DNA of 6,868 nucleotides from Streptomyces lilacinus (GCA_000715685.1 KL569487.1:675-7542); one strand, 5' to 3'; positions 1 to 6,814 are shown, counted from the stretch's first letter. Notes: generated by a model from the sequence alone, not told the origin. Program-made: numbers and translations.

Positions 1-30
1 AGCCCGCTCAGAGATGTGTATAAGAGACAG
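1..30. other. Nextera/Tn5 mosaic-end adapter at contig end
   Basis: Bases 12-30 are exactly the 19-base Tn5 mosaic end used in Nextera libraries (AGATGTGTATAAGAGACAG). Bases 5-15 are also close to the tail of the Nextera read-2 adapter. This is library sequence, not genome. Read through, it gives the artefactual peptide starts MCIRDR and MYKRQ on the plus strand and the artefactual C-terminus VSYTHL on the minus strand. Genomic sequence probably begins at base 31. Confidence 0.96.
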
Positions 31-399
31 GAACAGGCCCTGTCCGTCGCCCGGCGACGAGGGCGCGCGCTGGTGGAGCACGAGGAGGTCGCGGCCGGTT
101 CGGTGCTTCCGCTGCTCGCCGACGACGCGGTGCGGGCCTTCGCGGACGGGCTGCTGCGGGCGCTGTACGAGCACGACGCGACGGGGCGCGGGGATCTGGT
201 CGCCTCGCTGCGGGCGTGGCTGGCCCGGCACGGGCAGTGGGACGCGGCGGCGGCGGATCTGGGCGTGCACCGGCACACGCTGCGGTACCGGATGCGGCGG
301 GTGGAGGAGATTCTGGGGCGCTCCCTGGACGACCCCGACGTCCGCATGGAGCTGTGGCTGGCGCTGCAGGCGACGTCCGGCCCGCCGGGGCGCGGCTAG
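31..399 (+). CDS. PucR-family transcriptional regulator, C-terminal fragment
   Basis: This is the last 122 codons of a gene whose 5' end lies beyond the contig edge; the frame enters from the adapter and ends at TAG 397-399. The visible part is a helical region followed by a PucR-type C-terminal helix-turn-helix. Key stretches are RHGQWDAAAADLGVHRHTLR, then YRMRRVEEILGR, then DDPDVRMELWLAL, an arrangement characteristic of PucR/CdaR-like regulators, whose full proteins are usually 400-600 residues. Any GTG or ATG start inside the adapter is spurious. It converges on the P450 operon and is separated from it by hairpins, so cotranscription is excluded. Whether it regulates the operon cannot be judged from position alone. 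The family call is firm; the ligand and targets are unknown. Confidence 0.88.
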   Translation, partial: EQALSVARRRGRALVEHEEVAAGSVLPLLADDAVRAFADGLLRALYEHDATGRGDLVASLRAWLARHGQWDAAAADLGVHRHTLRYRMRRVEEILGRSLDDPDVRMELWLALQATSGPPGRG

Positions 400-452
400 C
401 GCCTGCGGCGGGCCGGCCCCGGCCCCACCCTTTCTCCGTTTCCGAAGGGGCT
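400..452. repeat. Interspersed intergenic repeat, copy 1
   Basis: This starts directly after the PucR stop codon. It matches the right end of the window (6815-6868) over about 53 bases with one single-base indel and a few substitutions; the shared core reads GCCTGCGGCGGGC and later CCGTTTCCGAAGGGGCT. From memory, elements of this type recur between genes in many Streptomyces genomes, commonly next to GC hairpins. It is not coding. Confidence 0.7.
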
Positions 453-493
453 GCCGCCCCTTCGAGACCCCGCTCCGGGGGCTCCGCCCCCGG
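443..493. terminator. Tandem GC hairpins between convergent genes
   Basis: There are two adjacent perfect hairpins. The first pairs 443-451 with 456-464 (9 bp, loop TGCC). The second pairs 475-482 with 486-493 (8 bp, loop TCC). They lie between the plus-strand PucR gene and the minus-strand P450 gene, where a bidirectional terminator is expected. Neither is followed by a clean T-run, as is usual for actinomycete terminators. Function is inferred from structure and position. Confidence 0.6.
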
Positions 494-531
494 GCCCCCG
501 GCGCGCGCGAAGGACGGTGTCCTCAAACTCC

Positions 532-547
532 CCCAGCTACCGCTGGG
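532..547. terminator. Third hairpin, downstream of P450-1
   Basis: CCCAGC at 532-537 pairs with GCTGGG at 542-547 around a TACC loop, 32 bases beyond the P450-1 stop. The surrounding stretch (about 512-560) resembles a short element I recall as common after genes in Streptomyces. It is the first stem met by transcription leaving the minus-strand operon, so it could act as its terminator or as a 3' end protector. Confidence 0.5.
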
Positions 548-578
548 AGGTGCCCCCAGACGGGCTAAGTCAGCCGAA

Positions 579-1805
579 TCACCAGGTGACAGGTATCCCG
601 GCGGCCATGACGGCCATGCGGTTCGGGTGCCAGGGCACCTCCGCCGGAGGCACGGCCAGGCGGATGTCGGGCAGGCGGTCGAGGAGGACGCGGAAGGCGA
701 CGTCGGACTGGCGGCGGACCAGGTGGGCGCCGGGGCAGTGGTGACGGCCGTAGCCGAAGCGCAGGTGCGGGTTGGGGGAGCGGGTGGGGTCGAAGGTCTT
801 CGGGTCGGAGAACGCGGCGGAGTCGTAGTTGGCCGCGTCAAGGGAGAGCAGGATCATGTCGCCCTCCTTCACCCGAGCCGACCCGAGTTCCGCGTCCCTG
901 GTGACGAAGCGGGGGATCGCGTTGCCCAGCACGACGCCGCACCGCAGCAGCTCCTCCACGCACTGCGGCATCGTCTCCGGCCGGGCGCGCACCGCGCTCA
1001 TGACCTCGGGGCGCTGGAGCAGGTTGAAGGCGGCGACGCCCAGGAAGCTCGCGAAGTCCTCGTAACCGCTGACGAAGAGGACGGCCACGATGTTCGACAG
1101 CTGCCGGTCCGTCAGCCCCTGGTGCGCGGCGTTGAGGTCGGCCAGGCGGTCCGCGAGGCCGCGCGGCTCGCCGGGGCGGCGGCCGGCCATGTGCTCGTGC
1201 ATGTACACCCGGATCTCCTCCCAGTTGCGGGCGAGCTCCTCGTGGGTGGGCGTGACCATGGTCAGGTCCAGGTCGGCGCGCACGGCGAGCCAGGCGTGGT
1301 CCTCGAAGGGCAGGCCGAGCAGCCGGCACATGCACTGTCCCGCGACCCACTCCGCGAAGTGGCGCTGCAGGTCGCCGGGGCCGCCGCCGCGGACCATCGC
1401 GTCCAGGCCCTCGTGGGTGACGGCCTCGACCCAGTCGGCGGGCAGCTCGGGCTGGTTGCGGCCGAGGGCCTTGAGCACCTCGTCGCGCAGGCCCGCCTTC
1501 TGCAGGTGGTTCATGGCGTCGAGCAGCTCGGGCGCCAGGATCGGGGCGTCCTGTGCCGGGCTGTCCGCCTCGGCCAGCACGGAGCGGGCGAAGGCGCGGT
1601 CCCGCAGCACGTGCTGCGCCAGCTCGTAGCCGGTGACCAGCCACGCCTCGTCGCCGGAGTTGGTGCTCACCCGGGCCACGGGGCAGCGCCCGCGCAGCTC
1701 GTCGAGCTCGGGGGCGAGCCGGTCGCCCCGGGTGCTGAAGGGGTAGTGGGGGAGGGGCTCGTCGGGCGCGGCGTCCTCGGACGCGGGCGCGTGCGGTGCG
1801 GTCAC
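579..1805 (-). CDS. Cytochrome P450 (P450-1), last gene of operon
   Basis: This 408-residue soluble bacterial P450 is predicted to be a heme-thiolate monooxygenase or coupling oxidase that needs external ferredoxin and reductase; none is encoded here. The heme loop is F350-G-Y-G-R-H-H-C357-P-G with Cys357 as ligand, and the K-helix ExxR is E285-R288. The I helix reads SGYEDF (246-251), so the usual acid-threonine pair is Glu249-Asp250. In the C helix, the position of the common His is Lys103, while Arg107 is kept. The start is GTG at 1805, preceded by AGGAAAGAGGA ten bases upstream. It lies 85 bases after P450-2 in the same direction. It probably oxidises the carrier-bound or released product of the A-T-R protein. 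The P450 call is certain; the reaction is unknown. Confidence 0.93.
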   Translation of the reverse strand: MTAPHAPASEDAAPDEPLPHYPFSTRGDRLAPELDELRGRCPVARVSTNSGDEAWLVTGYELAQHVLRDRAFARSVLAEADSPAQDAPILAPELLDAMNHLQKAGLRDEVLKALGRNQPELPADWVEAVTHEGLDAMVRGGGPGDLQRHFAEWVAGQCMCRLLGLPFEDHAWLAVRADLDLTMVTPTHEELARNWEEIRVYMHEHMAGRRPGEPRGLADRLADLNAAHQGLTDRQLSNIVAVLFVSGYEDFASFLGVAAFNLLQRPEVMSAVRARPETMPQCVEELLRCGVVLGNAIPRFVTRDAELGSARVKEGDMILLSLDAANYDSAAFSDPKTFDPTRSPNPHLRFGYGRHHCPGAHLVRRQSDVAFRVLLDRLPDIRLAVPPAEVPWHPNRMAVMAAGIPVTW

Positions 1806-1813
1806 GGGGTGCG

Positions 1814-1865
1814 GTCCTCTTTCCTGGGGTCGTCGACCCTGGAGTCGTCTTTCCTGGCGTCGTCG
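1814..1865. repeat. Two 22-base direct repeats, 30-base period, between P450 genes
   Basis: Plus-strand copies lie at 1814-1835 and 1844-1865 and differ at two positions. On the minus strand each contains CCAGGAAAGA, so the copy nearer P450-1 supplies its ribosome binding site and the farther copy is a decoy or vestigial site with no start codon after it. It may be a local duplication that widened the gap between the P450 genes. Confidence 0.8.
1815..1825 (-). promoter_or_regulatory. Ribosome binding site of P450-1
   Basis: AGGAAAGAGGA on the minus strand ends nine bases before the GTG at 1805. It decides the start: no ATG, GTG or TTG occurs on this strand in the 85-base gap upstream. Confidence 0.6.
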
Positions 1866-1890
1866 GCGGAGCGTCGGCTGAGCGGGGGCG

Positions 1891-3102
1891 TCACCAGCGC
1901 ACGGGCAGTCGGGCCGGTGCGCGCAGCGGGGTGGACTCGTCCCAGGGGATGGTCTCCGCCGGCACGGCGAGCTCGATGTCGGGCAGGCGTTCCAGCAGCA
2001 CGTGGATCGCGGTGGCGAGTTGCATGCGGGTGAGGTGCCCGCCGGTGCACGCGTGCGGACCGTGCCCGAACGCGACGTGCGCGTTGGGGGAGCGGGTCAG
2101 ATCGAGGCGGTCGGGATCGGCGAACGCCTCCGGGTCGCGGTTGGCGGACGCCGGCACCGGGACGACGGCGTCGCCGGCACGGATCCGCTGCCCGTGCAGG
2201 GTGAAGTCCTCCGTCGCGACGAGGATGTTGACGGCGTTCATCAACGGGACGTACCGCAGCAGCTCCTCGACCGCCGTGTTGATGCCCTCGGGCGCCTCGC
2301 GCAGCCGCCGCAGCTGGTCGGGGTGGGTGAGCAGCGCGAGCAGGGCGTTGCTGGTGTGCTGGATGTTGGTCTTGTAGCCCGCCATGAGCATGGTGACGAC
2401 GAAGCTGACGACGTCGTCCCGGGACAGCTCGGAGTCCGGGCGGCGGGCCTCGGCCAGGAGCAGCCGGACGTAGTCCTCGCCCTCGCCTTCCTTCTCCTTG
2501 CGGGAGATGAGCTCCTCGGCGTAGTCCTGCAGCGCGTACAGGGCCGCGAGCACCTCCTCCATCGTCAGCCCGGACGCGCCGAGGAGCGCGAGGGTGTGCG
2601 GCAGGTAGATCTCGCGGTCCTCGTACGGCAGGCCGGTGGTCTCGCACAGCACGCGCAGCGGCAGCGGATCGGCGTAGGCGGCGACGAGGTCCGCCGTGCC
2701 GTCCCGCGCCCCGGCCACCATCGCGTCGATGAGCTCCTCGGCCATCGTCCGGATCCGGGGCCCCATGAACTCCAGACGTTTACGACCGAACATCGGCAGA
2801 ACGGTACGACGCACGCGTTCGTGGTGCTCGCCGGTCATCTCCAGGAAGGTCGGCAGGCACGGCGGCGGGGCGTCGTCGCCCTCGCGGGGCGGCCAGGCCG
2901 ACAGCAGCGGCCGTACGAGCCGGGGGTCGGCGAACGCGGCGCGCGCGTCCTCGTAGCGGCTGATGAGCCAGCCCGTCTCGCCGTTGGGGAGCTGTGCCTT
3001 GACGACGGGCGCTTCGGAACGCAGGCGGGCGTACGCGCACGGCGGGCCGGCGGTGCCGGGCTCGACCTCCGGGACGGGGACGAGGGACTCGGGGTGGCTC
3101 AT
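1891..3102 (-). CDS. Cytochrome P450 (P450-2)
   Basis: This is a 403-residue soluble P450. The heme loop is F345-G-H-G-P-H-A-C352-T-G-G with Cys352 as ligand, and the ExxR is E280-R283. The I helix reads AGYKTN (241-246): Thr245 is in place, but the preceding acidic residue that normally helps proton delivery is Lys244. A charged linker (RKEKEGEGED, 201-210) precedes the region leading into the I helix. Start ATG at 3102 overlaps the stop of the A-T-R gene as ATGA, with GGAG eight bases upstream, so translation is probably coupled. A longer open frame continues upstream to 5280 but only as an out-of-frame reading of the A-T-R gene. The coupling suggests it acts on the A-T-R product, either tethered to the carrier domain (as NovI and NikQ do) or after release. 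The substrate is not predictable. Confidence 0.93.
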   Translation of the reverse strand: MSHPESLVPVPEVEPGTAGPPCAYARLRSEAPVVKAQLPNGETGWLISRYEDARAAFADPRLVRPLLSAWPPREGDDAPPPCLPTFLEMTGEHHERVRRTVLPMFGRKRLEFMGPRIRTMAEELIDAMVAGARDGTADLVAAYADPLPLRVLCETTGLPYEDREIYLPHTLALLGASGLTMEEVLAALYALQDYAEELISRKEKEGEGEDYVRLLLAEARRPDSELSRDDVVSFVVTMLMAGYKTNIQHTSNALLALLTHPDQLRRLREAPEGINTAVEELLRYVPLMNAVNILVATEDFTLHGQRIRAGDAVVPVPASANRDPEAFADPDRLDLTRSPNAHVAFGHGPHACTGGHLTRMQLATAIHVLLERLPDIELAVPAETIPWDESTPLRAPARLPVRW

Positions 3103-6100
3103 GCGGTGTGCTCCGATCCCTTGGGGCGGGCGATGTAGCCGGAGGCGAAGAAGTACTCCAGGTACCGGTCCAGGAGCGCGGCGTCGACCGGTGGGCAGTG
3201 CAGACCGCTGTCGGCCAGCGCCTCCTCGGCGTTGCGCCGCCCCAGGACCGGGAAGGTGCCCTTGAGGTACATCTCCTTGACGGACATGTCGGCGTTGCGG
3301 CTGCGGTCGACGCACAGGGACACGAACGGCGCGGTGGCGCTCGTCGGGTTGTCGGCGACGTGCCGCACCAGCTCGCCGACCCATCGGTCGTACGGCAGCG
3401 TGCGCAGGGCGAAGCCCGCCGCGCGCATCCGGTCGAGGACGTCCGACAGCATCGCCGGGCGGGGGTTGGTGAGGTGGTAGACCCTGCCGTCGGCCGGCTG
3501 ACGGGTGGCGATGTGGACCACGGACTCGGCGAGGTGGTCGACGGGGACGAAGTCCATCGGCAGCTCGATGTCGGGGGCCAGCCCGGTTTCGGCGATCGTC
3601 TTGAACAGCGAGCAGATGGCCGTCTCCGTGTTGCACGCGCCGTGCACCCGGTCGCCCGTCACCTCGTACGGCCGGTGGACGGCCACCGGCAGGCCCTGCT
3701 CGGCCGCTCGCCGCAGCACGCCCTCGGCGACCCACTTGCTCTCGGCGTAGCCCATGGTGAGCCCGTCCGCGTGGGCGAGCGGCAGGTCCTCGTCCACCTC
3801 GTGCACCCCGGCGGTGCCGAATCCGGCGACGACGGCGACGGTCGACACGAAGTGCACCGGCACCCGGCGGGGTGCCGCGATCCGGACGACCTCGCGGGTG
3901 CCGTCGACGTTCGCCGGACGCAGCTGCTCGTAGGGGTAGAGGAAGTTGACCCGGGCGCCGTTGTGCACGATGAGGTCCAGCCCGCGGGCCAGCTCGGCGG
4001 TGTGTGCGGCCGGCAGGCCCAGCCCCGGCTGGGTCAGGTCGCCGGGGAAGCACTCCACGCGCCGCCACTCGGCCTCGTCGAGGTGCAGCCCGTAGCGGGC
4101 GAGCGCGGTGCGCACCCGCTGCTCGGCGTGGGCGGGACTCGTGGCCCGTACGGGGCAGTGGACGCGGGCGGTCGTCGAGCGCAGCAGACGGTGCAGCAGG
4201 AACACGCCGACGAAGCCGGAAGCGCCTGTGAGCAGGACGTGCTCCGGGTCCTGCGGGCGCGGGGCCGGGCCCTCGGCGGGCGGGAGGGAGAAACCGAGTT
4301 CGGTCTCCCGTGAGAAGTCGACGGCCGGTTCCGCGTCGTTTTCCCGGCCGAAGCCGCTCCGGGCCTCGCGTACGGCCGCGGTGAAGCCTTCCAGCGTGGG
4401 GGCGGCCAGCAGAGCCCTGATCAGAGTGGAGCCCAGGGCGGCGTCGAGGTCGAGCACGGCGAGGGTGCGGGTGACGGCCTCCGAGGCGAGCAGGGAGTCG
4501 CCGCCGAGAAGGAAGAAGTCGTCCTGGGGCGCGGGGCGTACGCGCAGCACCCGCTGCCACACCTCGGTGAGGACGTCGAGCAGGCCCTCGACCTTCGGCT
4601 CGTCCGTCTCCTCCGCGGCGGTCTCCCGGACGGGCAGCGGTGCCGTGGCCTTCAGACGGGTGCGGTCCACCTTGCCGCCGCTGGTCACCGGGAAGTGGTC
4701 CATGGGCACCAGGGCGGGGACGGCCTGCGGGGGCAGCCACTGCGCGCAGTACGCGCGCAGGGCGGGCAGCGGCAGGGGCAGGCCGGGTGCGGCGGCGGTG
4801 ACGTAGGCGGTCAGGGCGCCCGACTCGACCTCGACGACGGCTTCGCCGACCTCGGCGTGGGCCCGTAATCGGGCCTCCACCTCGTCGAGCTCGACGCGCG
4901 CGCCGCGCAGCTTGACCTGGCGGTCGAGGCGTCCGCGGTACTCCAGCAGCCCGTCGGCGTGCCGTACGGCCCGGTCGCCGGTCCGGTACAGCAGTCCGCC
5001 CGGCTCCACGGCGGGCAGCGCGACGAACCGCTCGGCGGTCAGCTTCGGGTCGCCGAGGTAGCCCAGGGCCAGTCCGTCCCCGCCGACGTACAGCTCGCCT
5101 TCCTCGCCCGGTTCCGCGACCGAGCCGTCGGCCCGTAGGACGTGGCAGGTGGAGGCGCCGAAGGGGCGGCCCAGGGGGACGTGCCCGGCGTCCTCGGGCA
5201 GCGGGCGCAGCACATGGGCGGTGGAGACCACGGCGTTCTCGGTCGGGCCGTAGAAGTTGACCACCGTGGTGCCGGGGCATGCCGCGAGGACGGCGTTCGC
5301 GAGGTGCGGGTCCATGGCCTCCCCGCCGGCGGAGACGAAGCGCAGGGTGGACAGCGCCTCGGGGCGGGTGCGGGCGACGAGGTGGAAGACACTCGTCGTC
5401 AGGTAGGCCACGGTGACGCCTGCCGCGCGGAAGAGCTGTTCGAGAGCGATGGGGGAGAGCAGGTCCTCCCGGTCGGCGACGACCAGGCAGGCGCCGGTGA
5501 GCAGCGCGCCCCAGATCTCGATCGTCGAGGCGTCGGAGGACAGGCCGTAGGCGTGCAGCACCCCGTCACCCGGTCCGGGCGGGGGAAGCTCGGGCTCGGA
5601 CAGCACCAGGCGCACCACGCCGCGGTGGGGTATCGCGACCGGCTTGGGGCGGCCGGTCGTACCGGAAGTGAAGGCGACGTAGGCGCAGTCGGTCGCGGAG
5701 CCGGTCCGGGCGGGGGCGGCGGGCCGCGCGATGACGGGCTCGTCGAGGTCGAGATCGAGGGAGCCGAGCTCGACCGACGCGCGTAGACCGCGCACGCGGC
5801 GCGTGCTCCCCGGCAGCGTGACGGCGGCACTCAGCCCCGCGTCCTCGGCCATGGCCCGCAGGCGGGCCGGCGGAAGGTCCTCGTCGAGCGGTACGTACGC
5901 GCAGCCGGCCTTGAGGATGCCCAGCAGCTATAAGAGACACGCCTATCAGCTCACCGGGCCGGACGCCGTGGGCGACCAGGCGCACCGCCAAGGCGTCGGC
6001 ATGGGCGTCGAGTTGCCCGTAGGTCACGACGCGCTCCCCGTGCCGGGCCGCGGGGGCGTCCGGCCGTGCCGTGGCCTGCGCCTCGAACAGCTCCGGGATG

Positions 6101-6183
6101 AGGCTGTCCCGCGGATAGCCAGGTATTTCGGGCATGCCGGGTATGAGTGTGCCGGGGCGTAACGAAATGTCGGTGTCGGTCAT
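3099..6183 (-). CDS. Single-module NRPS-like A-T-R protein (frame broken by assembly error)
   Basis: The protein has adenylation, thiolation and thioester-reductase domains, about 1,035 residues once repaired. It activates an amino acid with ATP, loads it on phosphopantetheine and releases it by NAD(P)H reduction. Visible A motifs: VTYGQL (A1), LKAGCAYVPLD (A2), FTSGTTGRPK (5643-5672, A3), NFYGPTE (A5), YRTGDR (A7), GRLDRQVKLRG (A8) and SGGKVDR (A10, with the lysine). The carrier motif is LGGDSL, with the attachment serine at 4494-4496. The reductase has TGASGFVG for NADPH and YAESK (Tyr at 3747-3749). No condensation or thioesterase domain is present. ATG 6183 is preferred over GTG 6186 because GGGGAGG fits it better. 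The start overlaps the previous stop by one base. The frame is lost near 5929, where about nine residues between A1 and A2 are missing. TTA codons occur at 6160-6162 and 4866-4868. Confidence 0.9.
4866..4868 (-). promoter_or_regulatory. TTA leucine codon (bldA target) in A domain
   Basis: In-frame TTA in the stretch V-E-A-R-L-R-A-H, just after the A8 motif. TTA is rare in Streptomyces and is read by the developmentally controlled bldA tRNA, so it can restrict translation to late growth. The frame is confirmed by the surrounding codons. Confidence 0.75.
5929..5950. other. Internal adapter remnant and frame break (probable misassembly)
   Basis: TATAAGAGACA at 5929-5939 is identical to bases 19-29 of the adapter at the contig start. 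On the coding strand it reads V-S-L-I, followed by loss of frame. The frame resumes at 5927 with LLGILKAG. A domains normally have about nine residues between these two points, and a net loss of about 23 bases would fit both that spacing and the frame. Codons here (ATA, TCT, CTT, ATA) are unlike the rest of the gene. Confidence 0.85.
6160..6162 (-). promoter_or_regulatory. TTA leucine codon at position 8 of the A-T-R gene
   Basis: Codon 8 counted from ATG 6183 (M-T-D-T-D-I-S-L). A TTA so close to the start is the classic placement for bldA-dependent control of specialised-metabolism genes, because stalling there blocks nearly all product. Confidence 0.75.
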
Positions 6184-6647
6184 CACGCCTCCCCGGCGAA
6201 GTCCGCCGCGAACGCGGCGAAGTCGGCACTGCGCCAGTGCTGCGGGCGCATGCGGAAGAGGACGTCGTCCTCGAGTTGGGCCGCGGTCGCGGCCAGGTAG
6301 CCGCGGGCCTCCTCGGGATCCAGGTACCGGTGGGCCAGGGCCTCGCGCACGGCCGGGTCTATCGGGTCCTCGATCGCCGTGATCGGGCCCTCGACGCTCA
6401 CGTAGCGGTACGGCCGCTTCTCGTCCTGCGCGCAGAGGCTGAAGCGTCCGGCGTCGCGCAGGAGCTGGGCCTTGATGCTCTGCCGGTTCGTACCGACGAG
6501 GACCTCGCCGCCGGGCTCGTAGCCGTACCAGATGGGCACGACCAGGGGGGCGCGGTCGGTGCCCCGGGAGTCGGTGACTCCCAGGACGCCGACGCGCGGT
6601 TCGGCGAGGAACAGTTCACGGGCTTGGCGCTGCATGGAGGGCAGCAT
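6183..6647 (-). CDS. Pyridoxamine-phosphate-oxidase-like split-barrel flavin/F420 protein
   Basis: This 154-residue cytosolic protein of the PPOX-like FMN-binding split-barrel superfamily is the first gene of the operon. Recognisable family stretches are EPRVGVLGVTDSRG (16-29), APLVVPIWY (33-41), VLVGTNRQSIKAQLLRD (49-65) and RPYRYVSVEG (78-87); the length is normal for the small actinobacterial members. These bind FMN or F420 and act as oxidoreductases, and some have no known reaction. Start ATG 6647 is supported by AGGAG eight bases upstream. Its stop overlaps the A-T-R start as TGATG, so the two are probably made together. A role in oxidising or reducing an imine, aldehyde or dihydropyrazine derived from the A-T-R product is plausible but only inferred. 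True pyridoxamine 5'-phosphate oxidase (PdxH) is longer, so vitamin B6 synthesis is unlikely. Confidence 0.82.
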   Translation of the reverse strand: MLPSMQRQARELFLAEPRVGVLGVTDSRGTDRAPLVVPIWYGYEPGGEVLVGTNRQSIKAQLLRDAGRFSLCAQDEKRPYRYVSVEGPITAIEDPIDPAVREALAHRYLDPEEARGYLAATAAQLEDDVLFRMRPQHWRSADFAAFAADFAGEA

Positions 6648-6655
6648 GCGTGGGG

Positions 6656-6660
6656 CTCCT
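6656..6660 (-). promoter_or_regulatory. Ribosome binding site of the PPOX-like gene
   Basis: AGGAG on the minus strand, eight bases before ATG 6647. It selects this start over the in-frame ATG four codons later. Confidence 0.7.
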
Positions 6661-6716
6661 GTCGGGGGTGAGTGCGACTGTGGCTGGAGTGGTGCTGGTG
6701 CGGTGGGATCACCGCG

Positions 6717-6744
6717 ATAAGAATCTTGAGAGCGAGGAGATCAA
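6717..6744 (-). promoter_or_regulatory. Candidate sigma-70-type promoter of the operon
   Basis: On the minus strand, TTGATC (6744-6739) and TCTTAT (6722-6717) are separated by 16 bases, each matching four of six consensus positions. They lie in the only AT-richer stretch upstream of the operon (about 6716-6790), roughly 70 bases before the first ATG. The short palindrome AAGAATCTT (6719-6727) overlaps the -10 region. An alternative pair is TTGCCA (6766-6761) with TGATCT (6743-6738). Prediction only. Confidence 0.3.
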
Positions 6745-6814
6745 TCCCCGGCGGGATGGATGGCAAACACATGCTTTAGGCGGTTTTGAGCCGCTCTATG
6801 GGGCGCGGTGGGTG

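Noticed and set aside
12..30. Genuine Tn5-type mobile element end
   Set aside because: There is only a mosaic end matching the engineered library sequence at a contig edge, with no transposase and no target duplication.
1806..1890. Tiny precursor-peptide gene before P450-1, as in biarylitide clusters
   Set aside because: No ATG, GTG or TTG exists on the minus strand within the gap, so no peptide start is possible there.
216..2033. 605-codon open frame on the plus strand opposite both P450 genes
   Set aside because: It is antisense to genes with clear heme-binding and ExxR motifs, starts inside the PucR gene, and its composition (Gly, Ala, Val, Arg) is typical of GC-rich shadow frames.
3103..5280. 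725-codon upstream extension of the P450-2 frame
   Set aside because: It reads the A-T-R gene out of frame, with Arg/Pro/Ala-rich sequence and no domain; P450-2 has its own ribosome binding site and ATGA start at 3102.
3099..6183. A-T-R gene as a true pseudogene
   Set aside because: All other motifs are intact and the single break coincides with an adapter fragment, so assembly error is the simpler explanation.
6398..6772. Small peptide or leader ORF from ATG 6772, beginning MCLPSIPP
   Set aside because: No ribosome binding site precedes it, and it runs out of frame through the PPOX gene. The hydrophobic stretch reflects the AT-richer promoter region.
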